DNA from: CAYSCW01 sp964449165
Lineage (GTDB): Bacteria > Acidobacteriota > Aminicenantia > Aminicenantales > Aminicenantaceae
Direction: 5' to 3'
Assembly: GCA_964449165.1 (NCBI GenBank)
Contig: CAYVAT010000009.1
Span: 1-64,000, forward strand
DNA length: 64,000 nucleotides
Positions 42,229-51,103 of this stretch are shown here, piece after piece (the first letter of the stretch is position 1; each line of letters starts with the position of its first letter). A program made the translations under genes and the position numbers. The notes under the pieces are model-generated. The model saw only the letters and a program-made list of their open reading frames with translations. It ran no database searches and was not told the DNA's origin.

Positions 42229-42744
42229 TTACAATTTTAAAGTCAACCGGTATCTGTAACCCAAATCCCTCAATTTAAACTTGAAAGATTTAATAACCTT
42301 GATCTCCGGAATATTCCATTTAGCAATACAGGCATAGACTTCTTTATACCCCTTCTTGCGCGCATATTCTATGATCTCTTTATGAAGCTTCTTGGAAATT
42401 CCCTGGTTGCGGTAGGGCCGGGAAACAAAAGTGATCTGAAGGAAAAACTCTGGCGAAGTCCACACAGCTGAAACAGGTAAGATATCGTACATGTTATCGA
42501 CTTCAGGCGCGCCCAGAGAAGGATATCCCATGAGATATCCCACAATTCGATCTCCGACCAGAGCGACGAAGGTTTTGTATTTGTTGCCGGGCTTCAAATA
42601 GCGATTGCGGTAATCATCTATTCCAGATTTTATCTTAACGTCGGGAAATCTCTGGGCCAGTTCAGACTCCAATTCCGCAACAAGTCCTATCACCTGCTCT
42701 AAATCATCTGGCTGGTATTCTCTGACATCGACTTCTAAACTCAT
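42229..42744 (-). CDS. GNAT-family acetyltransferase
   Basis: A 171-residue N-acetyltransferase. The acetyl-CoA loop is R-P-Y-R-N-Q-G-I-S-K-K-L (about residues 108-119), following the V-G-Y-L-M-G-Y strand. The acceptor cannot be inferred. AAGGAG lies close to the ATG. It is the last minus-strand gene before the plus-strand block. Confidence 0.8.
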   Translation of the reverse strand: MSLEVDVREYQPDDLEQVIGLVAELESELAQRFPDVKIKSGIDDYRNRYLKPGNKYKTFVALVGDRIVGYLMGYPSLGAPEVDNMYDILPVSAVWTSPEFFLQITFVSRPYRNQGISKKLHKEIIEYARKKGYKEVYACIAKWNIPEIKVIKSFKFKLRDLGYRYRLTLKL

Positions 42745-42910
42745 TTCATCAACCTTAAATTCTCCTTAGAATCGACATACTTCTTTTATAATATAAAACA
42801 GTGAAAGAGGAAAGTTTCAATAATTTTTTTTGCTGATAAAGATTTTAAGAAGAATCTGTTTTTTTGGAGATTTTTTCCGCCGATTAGGGCATAATGAAGG
42901 GAACTCATCG

Positions 42911-44986
42911 GTGAAAACAAAGCACACAGATATCTTATCGCTGCTGAACATAAAACCTTCCTCTCAATCCATTGATTATGTCAAGAACAAAAAGCCATTC
43001 CAACTGCATACACTCCTCACTGAACAAAGGCATCCCCGCACCTGGAACCTGAGCTCCGCCATAAAAGACGATGTGAGAAAGGGACTTCAGCAGATTCTTT
43101 CTGTGGACCAAGATATCTCAAAAAATTTTCATCTGATGGCTGAAAACACTCTTTTACTGGATCAAGCCGCTCATGCCGTATACCGTGCCATAAAGGAAAG
43201 AAAAAAAATTTTTATCTACGGCTGCGGTTCGACAGGCCGCCTGGCCAAACAGATGGAAAGCGCCCTCTGGCGTCCCTTCTGGAAAAGCATAAAAAAAAGC
43301 CCATTATGGGATAAATTGAAACCTGTCCTGCCCGAGGATGTAGAGGACCGTCTCATCGGAGAGATGACTGGAGGAGACCGAGCCCTCATCAGCGCTCTGG
43401 AAGGATTCGAAGATTTACAGCTTGTAGGTAAACTCCAGCTCAAAGACAAAAGGATTGAGAAAGGAGATGCTGTATTCTGTATCACAGAGGGGGGAGAAAC
43501 CTCTTCAGTAATAGGGGCCATGCAGGCCGCATGGGATCAATATGGAAAACTCACTAAAGACAATATCGTTGATGCCAAAAATCATCTCTACTTTCTCTAC
43601 AACAACCCCGATGATGTGCTCAAACCGCTTGGAAGAAGCTGCTCGGTGATTGAAAATCCTGCCGTCACAAAGATCAACCTCGCCACCGGACCCCAAGCGA
43701 TCACAGGCTCCACCCGGATGCAGGCCGCCACTTCTGAAACATACATCATGGGCAGCATTTTGGAAGCCGGCATACAAAAACTCGTAAAAGACTTTCTCTC
43801 AGAGAAAGAAGCTCTCCTTCTCGGTTTCGCCCCAAGGACAAGTATGAAAGAAAGATTACTCTCCTTTGACAAGATAAGGAAGCGTTTGATGAGCTTATTG
43901 AAAGATCTGGGGAAGTTTACTCTTCTCGAGTCCACGACTTACAGGAACGGGAAGAGGGCCACCTATTTCGCCAAGAAGGCGCTCATCACAGTCTTCATCG
44001 ACTGCGCGGAAAGAAGCCCCACATTTCATTTTTATCCTCTGGACAGGGCCGACGAAAAAGAAAGGAGATCCTGGCTGCAGGTATGGACAGAAGCAGGAGA
44101 CTATAAACATGCATGGCAGTCTCTCTTAGGAAGGGATTTTAGTGGACTGGATAAGCCACTCTACAAACGTTATTTTTTAAGCCAGATTGGAGATCATTAC
44201 CTCAGGGAGACCGCGCTGAAGAGTCTCTCTCAGGCCGGTCCTGATCAGGAAAAACTCTACGACTTTTCCTTCTCCAGAGAAAATGTAGAGAGGAGAGGGC
44301 CTCAGGAAGGGGACCTGGGAGTGTTGGTCTGTCAGGATGAGGAAATCGATGAGCTCGCCGCCCCTGATTCTTCTTCCTCCCGATTTATTTCCCTGTTTAA
44401 ACAAAAAAATGCCAGCATAGCATTGGTATTGGTCAGCAATAAAAACCCTCAAGAGGTTAAAAATATCGTCAGACTCCTGCCGGTGGCAGAGGATAAAGAT
44501 GTTGTTATCACTTTTACCATGGATCGGACAGATGATCCTCTCAAGCTAAGAAGGCAGATTGCCATTAAAATCCTTCTCAATGCGCATTCGACAGGAGTGA
44601 TGGCGAGGATAGGGAAAGTGGTAGGAAACACCATGACCAATGTCAATCCCAGCAATCTGAAGCTAATCGGTAGGGCCACATATCTTATTATGAGCCATGT
44701 GAACGATGTTATCTCGAAGCGAGAATGGATCAAAAAAAACGGAAAAACAGACCTGATCACTTATGCCCAGGCCAATGCTGTTCTTTTTGCGGCAATGGAT
44801 TTTGTCGCCGAGCTGGCAGGAGAGACCAGTGAGGTGGAGCTTAGTATCATCAGGATTATAGAGGCCCTGAGAAAAAGAAGTTTTGCAAGCTGGGAAAAGG
44901 CCCTTTCCATTTCCGAAACAACAGGTCTTGAAAATTATCTTGAAAAATATAATCCTTCGGGACAACGTAGAATTGTGAAAATATGA
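42911..44986 (+). CDS. MurQ/GCKR-like SIS-domain sugar-phosphate protein, long form
   Basis: The first 360 residues resemble MurQ N-acetylmuramate 6-phosphate etherase and the glucokinase regulator: Y-G-C-G-S-T-G-R-L (SIS loop), M-T-G-G-D-R-A-L-I-S-A-L-E-G-F-E-D, F-C-I-T-E-G-G-E-T and A-I-T-G-S-T-R-M-Q-A-A-T. A second half of similar size ends with another N-x-S-N-L-K-L-I-G-R-A block, making a double-SIS protein as in GCKR. Whether it is an etherase or a sugar-phosphate sensor is not clear. I take GTG 42911 (weak AAGGGA); a TTG at 42830 would add 27 residues. Confidence 0.7.
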   Translation: MKTKHTDILSLLNIKPSSQSIDYVKNKKPFQLHTLLTEQRHPRTWNLSSAIKDDVRKGLQQILSVDQDISKNFHLMAENTLLLDQAAHAVYRAIKERKKIFIYGCGSTGRLAKQMESALWRPFWKSIKKSPLWDKLKPVLPEDVEDRLIGEMTGGDRALISALEGFEDLQLVGKLQLKDKRIEKGDAVFCITEGGETSSVIGAMQAAWDQYGKLTKDNIVDAKNHLYFLYNNPDDVLKPLGRSCSVIENPAVTKINLATGPQAITGSTRMQAATSETYIMGSILEAGIQKLVKDFLSEKEALLLGFAPRTSMKERLLSFDKIRKRLMSLLKDLGKFTLLESTTYRNGKRATYFAKKALITVFIDCAERSPTFHFYPLDRADEKERRSWLQVWTEAGDYKHAWQSLLGRDFSGLDKPLYKRYFLSQIGDHYLRETALKSLSQAGPDQEKLYDFSFSRENVERRGPQEGDLGVLVCQDEEIDELAAPDSSSSRFISLFKQKNASIALVLVSNKNPQEVKNIVRLLPVAEDKDVVITFTMDRTDDPLKLRRQIAIKILLNAHSTGVMARIGKVVGNTMTNVNPSNLKLIGRATYLIMSHVNDVISKREWIKKNGKTDLITYAQANAVLFAAMDFVAELAGETSEVELSIIRIIEALRKRSFASWEKALSISETTGLENYLEKYNPSGQRRIVKI

Positions 44987-45022
44987 GAAGGCCAGTAAAC
45001 TTTTCATAACAGAGGCTCATTT

Positions 45023-46555
45023 ATGGGTTTTGCCACGATTGACTATCTGGTTGTCGTTCTCTACTTGATGGGAGTAACAGTATTGGGAGTAATGTTATCA
45101 GGCAGACAGCGGTCCACATCAGACTACTTTCTTGGTGGCCATCAAATCCCCTGGTGGGCGGTGCTGTTTTCGGTGGTAGCCACAGAAACCAGCACTTTGA
45201 CTTTCATCAGCATCCCTGCTGTGGCCTACGGAGGAAACCTGACATTTCTTCAGATCACCTTCGGCTATATTTTAGGCCGGATCGGAGTAAGCCTGCTCTT
45301 TCTGCCCCGGTATTACCAAGGTCAGATCTCGACGGCATATCAGTTTCTTGGTTCCCGGTTTGGCGAGAGCATGCGTAATATCACCAGTTCGACCTTCATG
45401 GTAACCCGCCTTCTGGCAGATGGGGTGCGCCTTTTCGCCTCAGCTATTCCCATTGCCATTATCCTCCGCCTGGCAGGAGTCAAAATCTCCGACCTGAATA
45501 TCTATTTTATCTCCATCCTGCTGATCTCCGGAGTGACCCTCGTCTATACTTTTCTGGGCGGGATCAAGGCTGTGGTGTGGATGGATGTGATCCAGATGGG
45601 AATTTACCTAGGGGGAGCTTTTCTGGCTGTGGGAATAATCATAAACCGCTTACCTCACGGTCTGGCCAGCGCAGTCGGCGTGGCACAAAGTGCAGGCAAA
45701 TTGAATCTCTTTCATTTTGGTTTTGACTTGAGCCTTAGAGATTTTCTTGCCCAACCTTACACATTCTTTACAGCTCTCATCGGGGGAGCGGTCTTTTCTG
45801 TGGCTTCCCATGGTACCGACCAACTCATCGTACAGCGGCTCTTGACCACCAGAAATCTCCGATCCAGCCAAAAAGCCGTAATCGGCAGCGGCATTGTGGT
45901 CTTTCTGCAGTTTGCCCTCTTTCTTTTTATAGGCATTCTGCTCTATGGTTTTTACAACGGCCTGGAACCTTCCAAGCTTGGCTTGGCCACAACAGACGAA
46001 ATTTTCGCCAAGTTCATAGTGGAGGAGCTTCCGCGTGGACTTTCAGGCCTGATTGTTGCGGCCATCCTGGCCGCAGCCATGAGTACTCTCTCGTCCTCTA
46101 TCAATTCCCTGGCCTCCTCCACAACCATGGACATATACAAGCCTTACTGGGGAAAGAACAACTCTCCAGGGAAAGACCTGAAGATATCCAGAATAATCAC
46201 CCTAGTCTGGGGAATTATCATCACCGGTTCCGCTTTTTGTTTTGCTCTCGTACAGCTTAAATCCTCAGGAGAAAGACCAGCTGTGGTGGAACTCGGATTG
46301 GGAATCGCCTCCTACACATATGGAGGATTGCTGGGAGCATTTATGTTGGGGATCCTCTCCAGAAAACTTCAGCGCATCGACGCCATTGCGGGATTCTTTG
46401 CGGGATTGACCGCCCTGCTCTTCCTGGTAAAAGGCCCTGTACAGATACTGCTTCCTGGGGAAGGGCTAACCATCGCCTGGCCGCTTTACATCGTGGTGGG
46501 CAGCTTGATCGTAGTCGCTGTAGGAAATCTTACCTATCTGCTCCGAAAACTGTAA
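45023..46555 (+). CDS. Sodium:solute symporter (SSS family)
   Basis: A 510-residue inner-membrane transporter with about 13 hydrophobic helices. It has the SSS opening G-R-Q-R-S-T-S-D-Y-F-L-G-G-H-Q-I-P-W-W-A, the E-T-S-T-L-T-F stretch and the A-A-A-M-S-T-L-S-S-S-I-N-S-L helix with its sodium-site serines. These carriers import sugars, amino acids or sialic acid with Na+. The adjacent MurQ/GCKR-like gene (36 bases upstream) suggests a sugar or amino sugar. Confidence 0.85.
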   Translation: MGFATIDYLVVVLYLMGVTVLGVMLSGRQRSTSDYFLGGHQIPWWAVLFSVVATETSTLTFISIPAVAYGGNLTFLQITFGYILGRIGVSLLFLPRYYQGQISTAYQFLGSRFGESMRNITSSTFMVTRLLADGVRLFASAIPIAIILRLAGVKISDLNIYFISILLISGVTLVYTFLGGIKAVVWMDVIQMGIYLGGAFLAVGIIINRLPHGLASAVGVAQSAGKLNLFHFGFDLSLRDFLAQPYTFFTALIGGAVFSVASHGTDQLIVQRLLTTRNLRSSQKAVIGSGIVVFLQFALFLFIGILLYGFYNGLEPSKLGLATTDEIFAKFIVEELPRGLSGLIVAAILAAAMSTLSSSINSLASSTTMDIYKPYWGKNNSPGKDLKISRIITLVWGIIITGSAFCFALVQLKSSGERPAVVELGLGIASYTYGGLLGAFMLGILSRKLQRIDAIAGFFAGLTALLFLVKGPVQILLPGEGLTIAWPLYIVVGSLIVVAVGNLTYLLRKL

Positions 46556-46625
46556 TTTTTTCTCTTCGACCCAAAACAGGTCTTCCATCTTGTCAGTTCC
46601 GATACAGCAACAATTGTGATAACAT

Positions 46626-48824
46626 GTGGTAGTGAGTATTTTCTCAAGCAGAGATAGAGAGAAAACTCAGAATCCTTCTCTCAACCAGAGCAATATTCGG
46701 TATATAATCCTGATTTTCTTGCTAGCGATTGTCATCAGGGGGCTATACCTTATCGACAGCAGCGATAACCCGACTTTTCATGTTCCTGTTGTCGATTCTC
46801 GTACCTATGATCAGATTGCAAGGGAAGTTGCTGACAAAGGCAACCTGACCCGCGATCTGTTCTGGCAACCTCCTTTTTATCCTTTATTCCTGTCATTGAT
46901 CTACCTGTTCAGTAAGGGCTCGATTTTATCCGTCAAGGTTTTTCAGATGATCCTGGGAGGATTGACATGTGTTCTGGTGTACTTGCTTGGAAGGAAAATC
47001 TTCAATAAGAGGATAGGGTTCCTGGCAGGAATTATTGCAGCCCTCTATCTCCCGCTCATCTTTTTCGAAGGAGAGCTTCTCGCAACCGGATGGGCAGCCT
47101 TCTGGTCTGTTGTCCTGGTGCTCGTATTTCTCAGCACAGCAGAGAAGCCAGGAGTTGTGAATTGTTTCTTTCTGGGATTTTCAGGTGCTCTGAGCATTAT
47201 AACACGACCTGTGTTCCTGCCTTTTTTCATAGCAAGTTGCATATGGTTGATCATGCAGGCTTCCAAGCAGAAGACCTTAAAAAGATTACTCCCCATAGCA
47301 ATCCTGATCATAGCTGGATTCTTGACTGTATCACTTCCGGTGGGCTTGTTGGGATATCACACCACAGGCAAAATTCGGATCCTTCCTTTCTCCGGTGGAA
47401 TCAATTTCTACATCGGGAACAACCCCGATTATAAAAAAACGATCACTTTGAGGCCGGGGCTGGGATGGGAAAAGTTCATCGGACTTCCCCAAAAATACGG
47501 CATCAACAGCATTTATGAAAAGGAGAAATTCTACCGAAACGAAGCAATCTCATATGCTGTTAATGAACCCCTAAATTTCAGCAAAGGGTTATTGAGTAAA
47601 ACAACCCAGTTCTTCACCTCGCGCGAAATTCCCCGTAACGTTAATTTGTATTCCTTCAGGAAGTGGTCAAAGTTGTTGCGCATCGGAGTCTGGGAAGCAA
47701 AAGGATTTGGATTTCCTTTCGGACTTCTGCTCTCGCTCGCTGTTGTGGGAACAGTGTATTGGTGGCGAAAAATTCCTGGGCCATTATGGTTATTAATGGT
47801 TCTCTATCCTGCCTCCGTCATACTTATATTCGTTGCATCGCGATATCGCATGCCTGTAGTGCCATCCATGTGTGTATTGGCCTCTGGAGGTTGTGCAGCC
47901 CTCTATCAGGTTGTGAAGAAACAGGAAAGGGCTAAAATCGCCACTCTATCTGCAGTCTTTCTTCTCGTGATCGCGGCCAGCAGCGCTTTCGGGCCATTTC
48001 ATCAGGAAAAGCTTAACTATGATGCTGAACTTAATTACTTTCTCGGGATTGCTCTGGATGAGCGTGGTCAAACAGACAGAGCCAAGGAAGCCTACAGAGA
48101 AGCAATCAGACTAAAACCTGATTATGCTGATGTTTATTATAATCTCGGAGTGGTAATGGCTGAACAAGGAGGCTCTGCAGAAGCGATGAAGGACTATCGC
48201 CGAGCCATTGAAATTGACCCTGACTATTCCGCTGCTTACTACAATCTGGGAGCATTACTCCAGTCTCAGGGCAAGCTTGATGAGGCGATCTGGAATTACT
48301 ACCAGACCCTTCGTGTCCAACCCTATGATGCCTATGCCCATAATAATCTTGGGAATGCTCTTAGAAGAGAGGGAAAACTTGTCGAGGCAATCAGGCATTA
48401 TCGTCTCGCTCTTCAATTCAAACCCGATTACGCCCTCGCACACAACAACTTGGGATATGCGTTGTTCAGACAGGGCGACATGGATGAGGCTTCTCAACAT
48501 TTCCAAAAAGCATTGGAATTGAGACCATTCTGGCCGCCGGCCTTAACCGGACTGGCTAGAATTTTGGCCACACATCCTGATCGAGATAAGCGCAACCCTG
48601 AAAAAGCAGTTTTTCTGGCTGCCAAAGCCGCTGAATTGACCAAATATAAGGATGCAAGAGTCTTAAACATCCTGGCCATGGCTTATGCAGCCGCAGGCCA
48701 GTTTCACCAGGCGGAAAGCACAGCAAAAAAGGCATTAGAGCTTTCTTTAGCTGCTCAAAACTTCGGCTTAGCCTCTGAGATCCGCAAACGAATAGAACTT
48801 TACAAAAATGGGAAAACAGAATGA
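46626..48824 (+). CDS. Membrane glycosyltransferase (GT39/ArnT-like) with TPR tail
   Basis: A 732-residue fusion. Residues 25-450 hold about ten membrane helices with the PMT/ArnT-type start (V-D-S-R-T-Y-D-Q-I-A, Q-P-P-F-Y-P-L-F). Its family uses lipid-linked sugars on the periplasmic side. Residues 465-730 carry at least five clean TPR units (for example N-N-L-G-x-A-L-x-x-x-G-x-x-x-E-A). The C-terminal TPRs would sit in the periplasm and could bring in protein substrates or partners. The start is GTG 46626; no good ribosome site is visible. Confidence 0.82.
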   Translation: MVVSIFSSRDREKTQNPSLNQSNIRYIILIFLLAIVIRGLYLIDSSDNPTFHVPVVDSRTYDQIAREVADKGNLTRDLFWQPPFYPLFLSLIYLFSKGSILSVKVFQMILGGLTCVLVYLLGRKIFNKRIGFLAGIIAALYLPLIFFEGELLATGWAAFWSVVLVLVFLSTAEKPGVVNCFFLGFSGALSIITRPVFLPFFIASCIWLIMQASKQKTLKRLLPIAILIIAGFLTVSLPVGLLGYHTTGKIRILPFSGGINFYIGNNPDYKKTITLRPGLGWEKFIGLPQKYGINSIYEKEKFYRNEAISYAVNEPLNFSKGLLSKTTQFFTSREIPRNVNLYSFRKWSKLLRIGVWEAKGFGFPFGLLLSLAVVGTVYWWRKIPGPLWLLMVLYPASVILIFVASRYRMPVVPSMCVLASGGCAALYQVVKKQERAKIATLSAVFLLVIAASSAFGPFHQEKLNYDAELNYFLGIALDERGQTDRAKEAYREAIRLKPDYADVYYNLGVVMAEQGGSAEAMKDYRRAIEIDPDYSAAYYNLGALLQSQGKLDEAIWNYYQTLRVQPYDAYAHNNLGNALRREGKLVEAIRHYRLALQFKPDYALAHNNLGYALFRQGDMDEASQHFQKALELRPFWPPALTGLARILATHPDRDKRNPEKAVFLAAKAAELTKYKDARVLNILAMAYAAAGQFHQAESTAKKALELSLAAQNFGLASEIRKRIELYKNGKTE

Positions 48825-48839
48825 AGCCTGCTTTTTTTG

Positions 48840-49142
48840 TTACTTCCCCCCATCTCCGGATGATGATTTCCGCCGTATGAACCGCCGCTCGCAGCTCAGG
48901 CAGATGTATTCAACCTTCTGGGTCTTTCGTCTTGCCCGGCTTCTCGTATCCAACAATTTGCTGAGTGCTGCCACCAGAATGAGTATTAGAATGATGGGAT
49001 GAAGTTGGAGGAAAAAGAAAAGCAGGAGCATGATGCCGATCAGGAAGAATACAGCGACCAAAACTATCCAGAAGGGATAATCGGTTGTGTACTCGCGCTC
49101 GGCGGGTGATATGTTCTCCGAACCACAGTAAGGACACTTCAT
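48840..49142 (-). CDS. Small zinc-ribbon membrane protein, 100 aa
   Basis: The start at 49142 gives M-K-C-P-Y-C-G-S, a zinc knuckle at the very N-terminus. Two adjacent hydrophobic segments (about residues 23-62) follow, and a second C-x2-C pair (Y-I-C-L-S-C-E-R-R-F) near the end. The two Cys pairs could join in one zinc ribbon on the cytoplasmic side. Function unknown. It lies 8 bases after the LVIVD gene. An extended start at 49205 would lie inside that gene and is rejected. Confidence 0.6.
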   Translation of the reverse strand: MKCPYCGSENISPAEREYTTDYPFWIVLVAVFFLIGIMLLLFFFLQLHPIILILILVAALSKLLDTRSRARRKTQKVEYICLSCERRFIRRKSSSGDGGK

Positions 49143-49150
49143 TCTTGTAT

Positions 49151-50983
49151 CTATTTTAATATCAAAAGGGAGAAAGTGTCGGGGACAATAATGTACCCAC
49201 TGCACAGAAAACCGCCAACAGCCTCGCCAGGGGTGTCAAAGGAAGCAACTACTTTCGGTGCGGCCGGATCGCTGATGTCGATCTTCTTTAAACCTTTCGT
49301 CTCTACTGAGACATAGGCATATTTTCCAAAGACAGTGACGCCGTTAGCAAAGCCCTCCAGTTCATGTTTCCCGGCAACCGCTGGAGACGACGGATCGCTG
49401 ATATCAAGGACCTGGAGGCCTGACGGACCGTCCGCCACATAGGCATAATCTCCACTTACAGCAACGCCGTATGCCATACCAGGCGTTCTGTAAGATCCGA
49501 CAAGCTGAGGCGATGAGCGGTCACTGATGTCAATGATATGAAAACCCGTATCGCTGTTGGCAATGTAGGCGTAATCCTTTCTCACAGCCAATCCGTAGGC
49601 AAAACCAGGCATTTCATGAGAACCCACTATCTTTGGATCAGATGGATCGGAGATATCGACGATATGAAATCCGGAATGATCAGCTGTGAGATAGGCGTAA
49701 TTCCCGTTGACAACGACTGCCCGGGCAACACCGGGCATGCGAAAGGATTGTATCAGCTTTATCTGAGAAGGATCAGAGGCATCGAATATCCTCAATGTCC
49801 ACCTGTCTGTCATATAGGCATAATTTCCGCTGGCAGTCATGCCGTGTACTCCGCGGAAGCGTCCCGCTGTAGCGACATATTTGGGAGAGGAAAAATCAGT
49901 AATATCAAAAACGTTCATACCCGAAAGGTCTCCTGCCGCATACAGGTAATTCCCGACAACAGCAGCCCCAAGGATAGATCCGGGAGTATAATAAAGCCCC
50001 TCAGCTCTGGGTCGAGAGGGGTTGCTCACATCCATAATCTGCAGACCTGCGAAATAATCAATGATGTAGGCATAGTCCCCGCTTACAGACACTTCCCAGG
50101 CTTCATTATACATGGTGTATTTGCGCCAGGCTGCCTGAACCGGTTTTTTGGGATCGCTTATGTCTATTATCTGGAAAGCCCCATCATAAAGGTTCCCGAC
50201 ATATGCGTAATCCCCACTCACAGCTACGCTATGCGCATAACCAGCAGTAACAAAGGAGGCGATCAGAGAGGGCTCAGAGGGATTGCTGATATCAATGACC
50301 TGCATTCCCGGAGAGCCATCCGCAACATAAGCATATTGGCCGGATAAAGCGACTCTTTCTGCAGTGCCGGAAGTATCGTACGAGCTGACAAGTGAAGGCA
50401 GGGAAGGGTTGCTTATGTTTATCACCTGCAAGCCTACCTCGCCATCTGCCACATACACATAATCACCGCTCATGGCGAGACCCTCGGCCATTCCCGGAGT
50501 ATCACAGGCACCTCCAAGTACGGGAGAAGAAGGATTGCTGATGTTTATAACCTGCAGTCCTGACTCGCCGTCCACCACAAAGGCAAAATCTCCCCTCACA
50601 GCTATACCTCTGGACTCTCCAGGAGTGTCAAGTGAGCCCTTGAGAACAGGTGCTCCTGGCTCTGAAACTTCCACAACCTGCAGTCCTTCAGCTCCGGCAG
50701 CGATGAAAGCGAGGTTATCCTGCAGAGCAATCCCGAATCCTCCACCGAGAAAGAGCCGGGAAACCAGGGCAGGCTTTTTCTTGTCAGAAATATCCAGAAT
50801 CTTCAGCCCGTTCAGGAACGAGCAGAAAGCATAGTCGCCTTTTATTTCGATATCATAGGCTTTTGTCCACAGCACGCTGCTCACATAATCCAGGCCTTCC
50901 TTTTCGGAGAGATTGGAGCAGCCTGAATATCCGAGCACAATGGCCAGAATTATTAAAACCGCTCTTCTTCCTATACCCGCCAT
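49151..50983 (-). CDS. LVIVD-repeat beta-propeller lipoprotein
   Basis: A 610-residue surface or periplasmic lipoprotein. ATG 50983 (GGGAG seven bases before) gives a lipobox G-Y-S-G-C at about residue 22. The rest is some thirteen copies of a 42-residue unit: G-D-Y-A-Y-V-A-D-G, then L-Q-V-I-D-I-S-N-P, then a P-G-x-A-x-G-V-A-V turn. LVIVD repeats fold into propellers and bind proteins or polymers. It lies downstream of the isomerase and ABC genes, so a role in handling the same carbohydrate is possible. Confidence 0.85.
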   Translation of the reverse strand: MAGIGRRAVLIILAIVLGYSGCSNLSEKEGLDYVSSVLWTKAYDIEIKGDYAFCSFLNGLKILDISDKKKPALVSRLFLGGGFGIALQDNLAFIAAGAEGLQVVEVSEPGAPVLKGSLDTPGESRGIAVRGDFAFVVDGESGLQVINISNPSSPVLGGACDTPGMAEGLAMSGDYVYVADGEVGLQVINISNPSLPSLVSSYDTSGTAERVALSGQYAYVADGSPGMQVIDISNPSEPSLIASFVTAGYAHSVAVSGDYAYVGNLYDGAFQIIDISDPKKPVQAAWRKYTMYNEAWEVSVSGDYAYIIDYFAGLQIMDVSNPSRPRAEGLYYTPGSILGAAVVGNYLYAAGDLSGMNVFDITDFSSPKYVATAGRFRGVHGMTASGNYAYMTDRWTLRIFDASDPSQIKLIQSFRMPGVARAVVVNGNYAYLTADHSGFHIVDISDPSDPKIVGSHEMPGFAYGLAVRKDYAYIANSDTGFHIIDISDRSSPQLVGSYRTPGMAYGVAVSGDYAYVADGPSGLQVLDISDPSSPAVAGKHELEGFANGVTVFGKYAYVSVETKGLKKIDISDPAAPKVVASFDTPGEAVGGFLCSGYIIVPDTFSLLILK

Positions 50984-51103
50984 GTTATTACTCCCTTTAT
51001 GGTTGAGGCTAATGCGGTGTACCGCGTCTTGCAAGAATTGACTTTAATCAGAACCATTTCTTTATCTTGAAAAGCCGAAAGAGACCTTTTATTCTTCTGA
51101 TTA

